Shown here: one piece after another, positions 8,233 through 16,035 of the stretch
How positions within the stretch are numbered: the stretch's first letter is position 1
Layout of the letters: each line of letters opens with the position of its first letter
Source of the DNA: Sediminibacter sp. Hel_I_10
Lineage (GTDB): Bacteria > Bacteroidota > Bacteroidia > Flavobacteriales > Flavobacteriaceae
Direction: 5' to 3'
NCBI RefSeq assembly: GCF_000688335.1
Contig: NZ_JHZX01000001.1
Span: 3,224,001-3,288,000 of the forward strand
Length of the DNA stretch: 64,000 bases
Notes under the pieces: model-generated
Databases searched by the model: none
Told to the model about the DNA's origin: nothing
What the model saw: only the letters and a program-made list of their open reading frames with translations
Position numbers and translations under genes: made by a program

Positions 8233-9363
8233 TTATCCTTTAATCCTCTTTTTTCTATTGGTCTCATAATCTTCAAATATCATTTCACCCAAACCTTTAA
8301 GACCAGTATAGAAGGCTTTACCTTGGTTTGCCCGAGTGAATTCCTGTACAAATTGCATCAAATATCGATCTTGGGCAATCATAAAGGTGGTTATGGGAAT
8401 ATGCAATTTTCTGGCTTGGCCTGCCATTGCATAACATTTATTGGTGATGTATGGATTTAGGCCATTGCTATCTTTGTAATATTGCCCGTCTGGCATTCGC
8501 AAACAGCTAGGTTTACCATCCGTAATCATAAAAATCTGCTTGTTTGTATTTCGCTTTCTTCTCAATAAATCCATTGCCAATTGCAATCCAGCAACCGTAT
8601 TGGTGTGGTATGGGCCAACTTTGAGATAAGGTAAATCCTTGATTTCAATCTGCCACGAGTCGTTTCCGAAGACAATAATATCCAAAGTGTCTTTAGGATA
8701 GCGTGTTGTGATCAACTCGGCGAGCGCCATCGCTACTTTTTTAGCAGGCGTGATACGATCTTCACCATAGAGAATCATACTATGGCTAATGTCAATCATC
8801 AGCACCGTACTCATTTGAGACTTGTGTAAGGTGTCTTCTACAACGAGGTCATCTTCAGTAAGATTGAAATCGCCAATGCCATGATTAATTTGAGCATTTC
8901 TCAAACTTTCGGTCATGGACACTTTATCTAGGGCATCACCAAATTGATAGTTTTTAAAATCACCGGTATGCTCATCGCCAATACCTGTGCTTTTACTTTT
9001 ATGGTTGCCTTGACCACTGCGTTTGATTTTTCCGAAGATATGCTCTAGCGCTTGTTGCCGTATCGCTCTTTCGGTTTTGGCTGTAATGGCCATGCCGTTT
9101 CCATTACCATCAGGATCAATTTCTTCTTTGATGTATCCTTTTTGCTTAAGGTCTTCAATAAAATCGTCTATGGTATATTCTGCTGTTGTGAGCTCATATT
9201 CCTTATCTAATTGACGGAGCCAATCAATAGCTTCATCAAAATCGCCAGAAGTATGGGTAATCAGTTCCTTGAAAATTTCAAATAATTTATCAAAAGGAGA
9301 CAGATTAGGCGCTTCGTAAGGTTTAAATACAAAGCCCTTTTTTTGTGGGTTTTCTTTTTTCAT
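8233..9363 (-). CDS. VWA-domain protein, partner of the downstream AAA+ ATPase
   Basis: 376 residues. The C-terminal half is a von Willebrand A domain: MIDAS motif D191-I-S193-H-S195, a downstream Thr in HTNTVAGLQLA, and the Asp of MITDGKPS. The N-terminal 180 residues are charged and helical with no family I recognise. The layout is that of a ChlD/CoxE-like metal-dependent protein-binding subunit working with an AAA+ motor. It is the first gene of a two-gene operon with the ATPase gene. It is divergent from a secreted propeller protein across about 110 bp. Function beyond this pairing is not evident. Confidence 0.83.
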   Translation of the reverse strand: MKKENPQKKGFVFKPYEAPNLSPFDKLFEIFKELITHTSGDFDEAIDWLRQLDKEYELTTAEYTIDDFIEDLKQKGYIKEEIDPDGNGNGMAITAKTERAIRQQALEHIFGKIKRSGQGNHKSKSTGIGDEHTGDFKNYQFGDALDKVSMTESLRNAQINHGIGDFNLTEDDLVVEDTLHKSQMSTVLMIDISHSMILYGEDRITPAKKVAMALAELITTRYPKDTLDIIVFGNDSWQIEIKDLPYLKVGPYHTNTVAGLQLAMDLLRRKRNTNKQIFMITDGKPSCLRMPDGQYYKDSNGLNPYITNKCYAMAGQARKLHIPITTFMIAQDRYLMQFVQEFTRANQGKAFYTGLKGLGEMIFEDYETNRKKRIKG

Positions 9364-9473
9364 TGCCTTATAAAATTACGACTAATTTCCTTCGGAATAA
9401 AAGGCATTAACATCAAATTTAAGAATCCAGTTATAAGTTTTGTTTATCTTTAGATCAAATAAACTCATCAAGA

Positions 9474-12400
9474 ATGAAAAACCAACTATTAGCAATGCTT
9501 CTTCTGGCATCTTTTTCGCTTTTTGCACAAGACATTTCATTAGATCTTTTAAAAAACAAAACACCTCGTAATATTGGCCCTGGTGGCATGTCTGGCCGTG
9601 TTACTTCTATAGATGTTGTACACTCTAATCCTGACATCATGTATGCGGGTACGGCATCTGGCGGACTATGGAAAAGTGAATCTGGCGGCATTACTTGGAA
9701 ACCTATTTTTGAAGAACAGGTAACCGCCTCTATTGGTGCGGTGGCCATTCAGCAATCTAATCCAAGTGTGATCTGGGTAGGGACGGGAGAAGGCAACCCA
9801 AGAAACTCTTTAAATGGCGGTTTTGGCATTTACAAATCCCTAGATGGTGGCAAAAGCTGGAACTCTATGGGATTACAAAATACCAGACACATCCATCGCG
9901 TAGTGATAGACCCTACCAATCCAGATGTTGTTTATGCTGCAGCAATTGGCTCCCCTTGGGGAGAACATCCTGAAAGAGGTGTTTTTAAGACTGTTGATGG
10001 GGGGAAGACTTGGGAGAAAATACTGTTTGCTAATAACAAAACCGGAGCAGCAGATTTGGTTATGGACCCGAGCAATCCAAATAAACTTATTGCGGCGCTT
10101 TGGGAACATCAACGAGAACCATGGTTTTTTAAATCTGGTGGAGAAGGTTCAGGACTGCATATGACCCACGATGGCGGTAAAACTTGGAAAAAAATTAAGG
10201 AAACAGATGGTTTTCCTAAAGGAGAGCTCGGTCGTATTGGTGTGGCCATAGCGCCGAGTGACCCTAAAATAGTCTATGCACTCGTAGAAGCTAAGAAAAA
10301 TGCACTTTACAAAAGTGAGGATGGTGGTTTTAATTGGAAAAAAATTAACGATAAGGAGGATATTGGCAATCGGCCTTTTTATTATTCTGAAATTTATGTA
10401 GATCCGCAAAATGAAAATCGCGTGTATTCTGTGTTCACTTATATCAACGTGTCTGAAGATGGCGGAAAAAACTTTACCCAGTTGATGCCGGCCTATGGTG
10501 TAAGTAATGGAGTGCACCCCGATCATCATGCGTGGTGGATACACCCCACCGATGGTACCTTTATGATTGATGGCAATGATGGCGGCCTAAACATCACTCA
10601 TGATCGAGGGAAGACATGGCGATTTATAGGCAATCTACCCGTAGCACAGTTTTATCACATCAATGTTGATAATGAGATTCCATACAATGTTTATGGCGGC
10701 ATGCAGGACAATGGGTCTTGGCGCGGCCCTGCATACATTTGGCGTTCTCAGGGCATTAGAAATAGCTATTGGCAAGAAATTAGTTTTGGTGACGGATTTG
10801 ACGTCGTGCCAGATAAGGATGATTCGAGATACGGCTGGTCCATGAGTCAGCAAGGCTACGTAAGCAGGTACGATTGGCAAACCGGTAATAATTATGGGGT
10901 AAAACCAACCCATCCCGACCCTAATGTAGCCTTGCGTTTTAATTGGAACTCAGCCATTAATAGCGACCCGTTTGATACGAGTACCATTTACTTCGGAAGT
11001 CAGTTTGTTCATAAATCTACAGATAAAGGCGAAACCTGGGACATTATTTCTCCAGACCTCACAACCAACGACCCTGAAAAACAAAAGCAATCTGAAAGCG
11101 GCGGACTCACCATGGATGCCACGGGAGCAGAAAATTATACCACCATTTTAGTAATTGAGCCTTCACCAGTAGAGAAGGACATGCTTTGGGTAGGCACCGA
11201 TGACGGTAAAATTCATTACACCACCAATGGCGGAAACAGTTGGAATGATGTTTCTAAAAACATCAAAGACTTGTCTGAAGGTAGCTGGATTGTTCAAATA
11301 AAAGCGTCTCATACAAACAAGGGAGAGGCCTTGCTCATTGCCAATGATTATAGAAAGTTTAATTATACACCATACGCTTATCGAACCAAAAATTACGGAA
11401 AGACTTGGGATCGTATTGTAGATGCTGAAGATGTTGAGAGCTACGCGCTTTGTATTATTGAAGATCCTATGGAGCCCAATTTGATGTTTTTAGGCACTGA
11501 TGATGGGCTTTATGTATCCTTCAACGCAGGACAAAAATGGACGAAATGGACCAATGGGTTCCCAACAGTATCGGTTAAGGATTTGGTGATTCATCCAAGA
11601 GAACATGATTTGGTTATTGGTACCTTCGGAAGAGCTGCTTGGGTTTTAGATGATATTAGACCATTAAGAGCATTTGCAAAAGATCATAACCTCATAACCT
11701 CTAAATTAAAGTTATTTGAGCCGCCAACGGCGTATCAAGCCGCTTATCAAGAACCTACAGGCAGTCGTTTTGGAGCTGATGCTATGTATCATGGTGAGAA
11801 CAGAGGTTACGGTGCCCAATTCTCCTATTATGTAAAAATTGATGAATCAAATCCAATTTCCGAAGAGAACGATGATAACGATTCTGAATCTGAAGAGGAT
11901 CTAGAAGCGGATGAAGATAAAGAAGCAGTTATAGATGAGATCAGTGAGAATGTGGTGAAATGGGATTCGCTGTATTTAAAAATTTATGATCAAGACCGTC
12001 TTATAAGGACTTTGAAGACTAAGGCTCCAGACTCTACCGGTCTTTTTAAATGGACCTGGTACATGGATGAGACTGGTGTAGATCGGCCTTCAAGACGAAT
12101 AAGAAAAAGAACCACTGAGCCTGGTGGCGTCTCTGTGTTGCCTGGGACTTACAAAGCTGTTTTAAGCTTTGGAGATCAAACTTCCGAAGAATTTATAGAG
12201 GTCAAGTCCGATCCTAGATTAGAGGTTTCTACCGAAAATTTAAAGGCTGTATATACCGCAATGAAGCAACTTGAGGAGATGCAGGAAACTGCAGCGCAGG
12301 CAGTAGAACAGTTAGTGGAGAATAAAACGATAGCGGTAGATTATCAAAAGCGATTAAAAGACTTAGATAAAACTGTTTATAAAGATGAGATTAAAGCATC

Positions 12401-12716
12401 TTCGGAAATTGTAAAACAACTGGACAGTCTTATCGATACCTTTTTAGGTAAGGAAGACAAGCGTCAAGGTATTACTAGAAATCCAGAAGTAACGCCCATG
12501 GAGTTACTTGGGCAGGCTAGGGGATATGTGAGTTCAAGGCAAAACGGAATGACAGAAACAGAAACAACTTTGATAAAAAATGCAAAAGTCTCACTTGAAG
12601 AAGCGCTAAAAGCTACAAATGATTTTTTTAAAACCGAATGGCAAGCATATCGTAATGATATGAGTGCGTTACAGCTGAGTGCGTTTAAGGAAATTAAAAT
12701 GTTTGAAATCGATTAG
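9474..12716 (+). CDS. Secreted VPS10/sortilin-like beta-propeller protein with BNR/Asp-box repeats
   Basis: 1080 residues with a signal peptide (MKNQLLAMLLLASFSLFAQ). Repeated Asp-box motifs of the form S-x-D-G-G-x-T-W occur through the first 700 residues (for example SLDGGKSW, TVDGGKTW, THDGGKTW, SEDGGFNW, STDKGETW), which builds one or two large propellers as in sortilin/VPS10 and BNR glycosidase-like proteins. A very acidic linker (SEENDDNDSESEEDLEADED) near 795-820 leads to a helical C-terminal region. There is no type IX sorting tail. These proteins are common in Bacteroidota and Acidobacteriota, but their substrate is unsettled; no catalytic residues can be claimed. A terminator follows. 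Confidence 0.85.
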   Translation: MKNQLLAMLLLASFSLFAQDISLDLLKNKTPRNIGPGGMSGRVTSIDVVHSNPDIMYAGTASGGLWKSESGGITWKPIFEEQVTASIGAVAIQQSNPSVIWVGTGEGNPRNSLNGGFGIYKSLDGGKSWNSMGLQNTRHIHRVVIDPTNPDVVYAAAIGSPWGEHPERGVFKTVDGGKTWEKILFANNKTGAADLVMDPSNPNKLIAALWEHQREPWFFKSGGEGSGLHMTHDGGKTWKKIKETDGFPKGELGRIGVAIAPSDPKIVYALVEAKKNALYKSEDGGFNWKKINDKEDIGNRPFYYSEIYVDPQNENRVYSVFTYINVSEDGGKNFTQLMPAYGVSNGVHPDHHAWWIHPTDGTFMIDGNDGGLNITHDRGKTWRFIGNLPVAQFYHINVDNEIPYNVYGGMQDNGSWRGPAYIWRSQGIRNSYWQEISFGDGFDVVPDKDDSRYGWSMSQQGYVSRYDWQTGNNYGVKPTHPDPNVALRFNWNSAINSDPFDTSTIYFGSQFVHKSTDKGETWDIISPDLTTNDPEKQKQSESGGLTMDATGAENYTTILVIEPSPVEKDMLWVGTDDGKIHYTTNGGNSWNDVSKNIKDLSEGSWIVQIKASHTNKGEALLIANDYRKFNYTPYAYRTKNYGKTWDRIVDAEDVESYALCIIEDPMEPNLMFLGTDDGLYVSFNAGQKWTKWTNGFPTVSVKDLVIHPREHDLVIGTFGRAAWVLDDIRPLRAFAKDHNLITSKLKLFEPPTAYQAAYQEPTGSRFGADAMYHGENRGYGAQFSYYVKIDESNPISEENDDNDSESEEDLEADEDKEAVIDEISENVVKWDSLYLKIYDQDRLIRTLKTKAPDSTGLFKWTWYMDETGVDRPSRRIRKRTTEPGGVSVLPGTYKAVLSFGDQTSEEFIEVKSDPRLEVSTENLKAVYTAMKQLEEMQETAAQAVEQLVENKTIAVDYQKRLKDLDKTVYKDEIKASSEIVKQLDSLIDTFLGKEDKRQGITRNPEVTPMELLGQARGYVSSRQNGMTETETTLIKNAKVSLEEALKATNDFFKTEWQAYRNDMSALQLSAFKEIKMFEID

Positions 12717-12741
12717 TCAAACGTAAGATCTGGTCTTAAAT

Positions 12742-12775
12742 AAAAAAGCTCGTGATTTCGTCACGAGCTTTTTTT
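12742..12775. terminator. Bidirectional Rho-independent terminator
   Basis: Perfect 14-bp stem AAAAAAGCTCGTGA / TCACGAGCTTTTTT with a 5-nt loop, between convergent genes. Confidence 0.92.
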
Positions 12776-12792
12776 ATATTTAAAATTCTAGA

Positions 12793-13632
12793 TTATTTAT
12801 CAATCTTGAATGTCAAAACAGGTATGTTGGAGTGGTTTGCGACATCTTCGGAAATACTTCCGCTAAAGAAATGAGCCAAACCTTTACGCCCGTGAGTAGG
12901 TACTGCAATAAGATCTGCGCCAACTAGGTTAGAGAAATTCAGAATTCCTTTTTCTACGGAATAATCTGAAACATAATTAATATCATTTATGCGATCAAGA
13001 TTGCCGTCTGCTTTTTCAAGAAACTGCGCAACACGCTGCTCTAATTCTGTAGAACTTTTAAACCCTTGCCCTGGGATATTGACGTTAAGTAAGTGAATTT
13101 TTGAGCCGAAAATATTGAATAAATTTTGAGCCGCTTTGTAAGCGCTAATACTTTCATCTTTAAAGTCTGAGGCAAAAACAGCGCTCTTAAAATCCATATG
13201 AGCTGGTTTTTGTTTAATTACCAAAACAGGAATTTTAGAGTGTCTCACCACTTTTTCGGTATTAGAGCCAACAAAAACTTCTGAAAGTCCGCTTGCACCA
13301 TGAGATCCCATTACAATAAGATCTGCACTGTGATTTTCAGCCACGTCACTCACTTCGCTAAACACTCTAAAATGCTTCACTATAGGGGTTACGTTAACAT
13401 CTTTTAAAAAATCTTTTTCTAGAAAAGCATGAAATTTCTGCTCTGCCAATTTCATAAAAAATACGACTTGCTCATTCTGTTGATCTTCTGAGTTGGTCAA
13501 ACTGTCTTTGTCTATATTGAGCATGTGAAGCGCCAATATTTCAGCATTATGTCGTTTTGCTAGAAGTGCAGCACTCTCTAAAGCATATTCAGAATATTTA
13601 GAAAAATCAATAGGTACAATTATTTTCTTCAT
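12793..13632 (-). CDS. Universal stress protein, two tandem Usp domains
   Basis: 279 residues made of two Usp folds. Domain 1 (about 1-140) begins KKIIVPIDFSKYSEYAL and has the ATP-binding pattern G-x2-G-x9-G-S in MGSHGASGLSEVFVGS. Domain 2 (about 150-279) ends with PTHGRKGLAHFFSGS, where the first glycine of the pattern is Pro, so nucleotide binding there may be altered. Cytoplasmic. Usp proteins respond to starvation and oxidative stress; the neighbour across the divergent intergenic region is a Cu/Zn superoxide dismutase, which fits a stress setting. Single gene, ending at the shared terminator. Confidence 0.9.
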   Translation of the reverse strand: MKKIIVPIDFSKYSEYALESAALLAKRHNAEILALHMLNIDKDSLTNSEDQQNEQVVFFMKLAEQKFHAFLEKDFLKDVNVTPIVKHFRVFSEVSDVAENHSADLIVMGSHGASGLSEVFVGSNTEKVVRHSKIPVLVIKQKPAHMDFKSAVFASDFKDESISAYKAAQNLFNIFGSKIHLLNVNIPGQGFKSSTELEQRVAQFLEKADGNLDRINDINYVSDYSVEKGILNFSNLVGADLIAVPTHGRKGLAHFFSGSISEDVANHSNIPVLTFKIDK

Positions 13633-13793
13633 GGTTGTTATAAGGTTGAGTTTTTGATAAGTTCTTAAGTAAGTCTATTCCTTAGAAACTTCAAAGCATT
13701 TAATGAATATTTAACGTAAAGCTGATGTTTAAAATTCTTTGTGTCTATTTTAGAATATGCGTTAACTTTTTTTTTAATAGTGATAGAGAATGA

Positions 13794-13807
13794 ATTAGAA
13801 TTCTAAT
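13794..13807. promoter_or_regulatory. Perfect 14-bp palindrome upstream of sodC
   Basis: ATTAGAATTCTAAT reads the same on both strands and lies 65 bp upstream of the SOD start in the 239-bp divergent usp-sodC region. The shape suits a dimeric regulator, but no cognate regulator is visible here. Nothing else clear was seen in this intergenic region. Confidence 0.35.
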
Positions 13808-13871
13808 AATTTCGGTTCAACTTATTAAATGAGTATATTTCAACTTTAATTAACCACAAAAATCAAAAATT

Positions 13872-14468
13872 ATGAAAAATTATATGTTAGGCGCTGCTTT
13901 AGTTGTATTCAGCATGTGTATGAGCTGCAAAAGTGAAAAGAAAGAGAATGCAGATGATATGGATGACATGGAGATGACTGATGAAAAGGACATGGACATG
14001 GAAGAAATGGAAGAAGCGAAAACTGTGACTTTTGCTTTAGAATCAAAAAGTGGCAGTAATGTGACTGGTAGCGTAACATTTACAGAAGAAAATGGAGAAG
14101 TTATGATGAAGGCAAATCTTACTGGCTTAAGCGAGGGAGAACATGCCATTCATATTCATGAAAAAGCAGATTGTTCTTCAGATGACGGTAAGTCAGCTGG
14201 TGGTCATTGGAACCCAACAGGAGCGCCACATGGCAAATGGGGAGATGAAGCAGGATATCATAAAGGTGATATAGGAAATTTCACAGCAAATGCGGAAGGT
14301 GTTGCCGAGGTAACTACAACTACAAACGAGTGGTGTCTTGGTTGTGAAGATGATACTAAAAATGTAATGGGTAAAGCCATTATTGTACATGAAGGCGTAG
14401 ACGATTATACCTCTCAACCTTCTGGTGATGCAGGAAGCCGCGTAAGTTGTGGTGGGATCATTGAATAA
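13872..14468 (+). CDS. sodC: Cu/Zn superoxide dismutase-family lipoprotein
   Basis: 198 residues. The lipoprotein signal ends at Cys19. Residues 27-49 form a highly acidic, Met-rich linker (Asp, Glu and Met only, apart from one Ala, one Thr and one Lys). The SOD domain carries HIH (H94, H96), H112 in GGHWNP, H120, H130, D133 in GDIGNF, H173 in AIIVHEG, R190, and the disulfide pair C101/C193: a complete copper and zinc site. An extra CxxC (C155-L-G-C158) sits in the loop before H173. It should remove superoxide on the outer side of the membrane. The linker and CxxC might help capture copper (inference). Followed by a hairpin, then an ECF sigma gene. Confidence 0.9.
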   Translation: MKNYMLGAALVVFSMCMSCKSEKKENADDMDDMEMTDEKDMDMEEMEEAKTVTFALESKSGSNVTGSVTFTEENGEVMMKANLTGLSEGEHAIHIHEKADCSSDDGKSAGGHWNPTGAPHGKWGDEAGYHKGDIGNFTANAEGVAEVTTTTNEWCLGCEDDTKNVMGKAIIVHEGVDDYTSQPSGDAGSRVSCGGIIE

Positions 14469-14498
14469 TTAAAATAAAACACATTAAATGTTGTATAG

Positions 14499-14536
14499 AT
14501 GACCTAAGTTCTTAACGGAGTTTAGGTCATTTATAA
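14499..14536 (+). terminator. Probable terminator after sodC
   Basis: 9-bp stem ATGACCTAA / TTAGGTCAT with a 14-nt loop and a weak T-rich tail, between sodC and the sigma factor gene. The tail is poor, so some read-through is possible. Confidence 0.55.
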
Positions 14537-14554
14537 ATTTTACCAAGATTCTAT

Positions 14555-15085
14555 ATGCAACTAGAAATTTTAGTTTCAAATTTTCAAAAAAAGGATGAGT
14601 CCGCTTTTGAAGTATTATATAACATGTATAGCGATAGTATGCATGGCGTTATCTATAATATTGTAAGAAGTCAAGATATTGCAGAAGAAGTCATGCAAGA
14701 TGTCTTTATTAAGGCTTGGAATAATTCAAGCAGTTACGATGCATCAAAAGGCCGTTTTTTCACTTGGATTTTGAACATAGCGCGTAATGCGGCTATAGAT
14801 AAGACTCGTTCTAAGGCCTTTAAGAACTCAGGAAAAAACCTTAACTCAGATTTTTTCGTAGATATTCTTGAAACTAGCGATAGTCTCGACAGCCAAACAG
14901 ACGCTATAGGAATTAAGAAGTATGTTAAAGCCCTAGGAGAAAAGTGCAAGAGTATTATTGATTATTTATACTTTAAAGGATTTACTCAAAAGGAAACTTC
15001 AGAAGAACTCAACATACCTATCGGAACTATAAAAACCAGAAATCGAAATTGCATCAAGCAGTTAAGAACCATGTTAGTGGAATAG
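14555..15085 (+). CDS. ECF-type RNA polymerase sigma factor
   Basis: 176 residues. Region 2 spans about residues 15-80 (AFEVLYNMYSDSMHGVIYNI, then AEEVMQDVFIKAWNN and FFTWILNIARNAAIDKTRS). Region 4 spans about 120-175 (KSIIDYLYFKGFTQKETSEEL, then GTIKTRNRNCIKQLR). The stop is followed after 7 bp by an anti-sigma gene, the usual regulator/anti-regulator layout. Its regulon cannot be read from sequence; the nearby SOD hints at oxidative or envelope stress. No clear promoter match was seen directly upstream. Confidence 0.93.
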   Translation: MQLEILVSNFQKKDESAFEVLYNMYSDSMHGVIYNIVRSQDIAEEVMQDVFIKAWNNSSSYDASKGRFFTWILNIARNAAIDKTRSKAFKNSGKNLNSDFFVDILETSDSLDSQTDAIGIKKYVKALGEKCKSIIDYLYFKGFTQKETSEELNIPIGTIKTRNRNCIKQLRTMLVE

Positions 15086-15092
15086 AGAAATA

Positions 15093-15896
15093 ATGGATAT
15101 AAACGCATACATAGAATCGGGAATTTTGGAGCTTTACGTCGCAGGACAACTCAGCGAAAAAGAAAACAAAGAGGTTTACGACCTCATGTTGAAACATCCA
15201 GAAATTCTTCAAGAGGTGTTAGAGATTGAAGCTGCTATTGTAAAATTAACAGCGGCGATTTCACCTAGAGCTAATGGTCACATTTTCGGACTTATTAAAA
15301 ACAAGTTGAAACTTGGCGATAAAGAGGTGAAAGTAGTATCTATAGAGAAATCGAGATACGATTGGGTGACCTATTTGGGCTGGGCTGCGGCTATTATTAT
15401 TGGAGCTGGCTTGCTATGGAACCTTAATCAAAATCAACAGCTGGAAACTAAAATATCGAATATAAATATTGAAAGGAATTATTTAGAAACCCAACTAGAG
15501 GATACCAAGAGTGATCTTGTATCTTCAAAAGAATTACTAAATGCCCTTAGAGATAAAGATATCATTGCCGTTCCTTTAGGAGGTCAAGGTCAATTTGAGA
15601 ATACCTATGCTAAGGTGTATTGGAATAAAAAAGACAATACCATTTACCTAGATGCACAAGGTCTACCAGATGCTCCTGCCGGTAAAGTTTATCAGTTATG
15701 GTCGCTTAAATTAGATCCATTAACCCCTACAAGTTTGGGAACTATCGATACGTTTAACGAAGATGAGAATAAGATCTTCAGTATTGAAAACGCTAACGAG
15801 AGTCAGGCCTTTGGTATTACCTTAGAGCCAGAAGGAGGAAGTGATACGCCAACAATGGAGCAGTTATATACGCTTGGTGTGGTTTCACAACCTTAA
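15093..15896 (+). CDS. Membrane-anchored anti-sigma factor (RskA-like domain)
   Basis: 267 residues. The cytoplasmic N-terminus (about 1-90, IESGILELYVAGQLSEKEN) is a zinc-free anti-sigma domain. One transmembrane helix lies at about 93-112 (YLGWAAAIIIGAGLLWNL), followed by a coiled-coil stretch (about 115-150), then the periplasmic RskA-type C-terminal domain with VYQLWSLK and the closing FGITLEPEGGSDTPTMEQLY. It should hold the adjacent sigma factor at the membrane until a signal triggers proteolysis. Co-transcribed with the sigma gene and closed by a strong terminator. Confidence 0.9.
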   Translation: MDINAYIESGILELYVAGQLSEKENKEVYDLMLKHPEILQEVLEIEAAIVKLTAAISPRANGHIFGLIKNKLKLGDKEVKVVSIEKSRYDWVTYLGWAAAIIIGAGLLWNLNQNQQLETKISNINIERNYLETQLEDTKSDLVSSKELLNALRDKDIIAVPLGGQGQFENTYAKVYWNKKDNTIYLDAQGLPDAPAGKVYQLWSLKLDPLTPTSLGTIDTFNEDENKIFSIENANESQAFGITLEPEGGSDTPTMEQLYTLGVVSQP

Positions 15897-15919
15897 GTAG
15901 ACATCTATAATTCTATTAT

Positions 15920-15957
15920 AAAACGTCCAAAGCTAATTCATTGCTTTGGACGTTTTT
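15920..15957 (+). terminator. Terminator of the sigma/anti-sigma operon
   Basis: 14-bp stem AAAACGTCCAAAGC / GCTTTGGACGTTTT with a 9-nt loop and T-tract. Confidence 0.9.
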
Positions 15958-15971
15958 ATTTAAATGGAAAT

Positions 15972-16003
15972 AAAAAAGCCAATTCAAAAATTGAATTGGC
16001 TTT
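15972..16003 (-). terminator. Terminator of the fad operon
   Basis: 13-bp stem AAAGCCAATTCAA / TTGAATTGGCTTT with a 3-nt loop. On the minus strand it is followed by a T-tract, directly after the acyl-CoA dehydrogenase gene. Confidence 0.88.
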
Positions 16004-16035
16004 CATTGTTTAAAAAAATTGAGTTAGTCTAAAAT

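Noticed and set aside
9455-9748. Antisense frame over the start of the propeller gene (and other antisense frames within it)
   Set aside because: Shadow of a strongly supported long gene; no recognisable domain.
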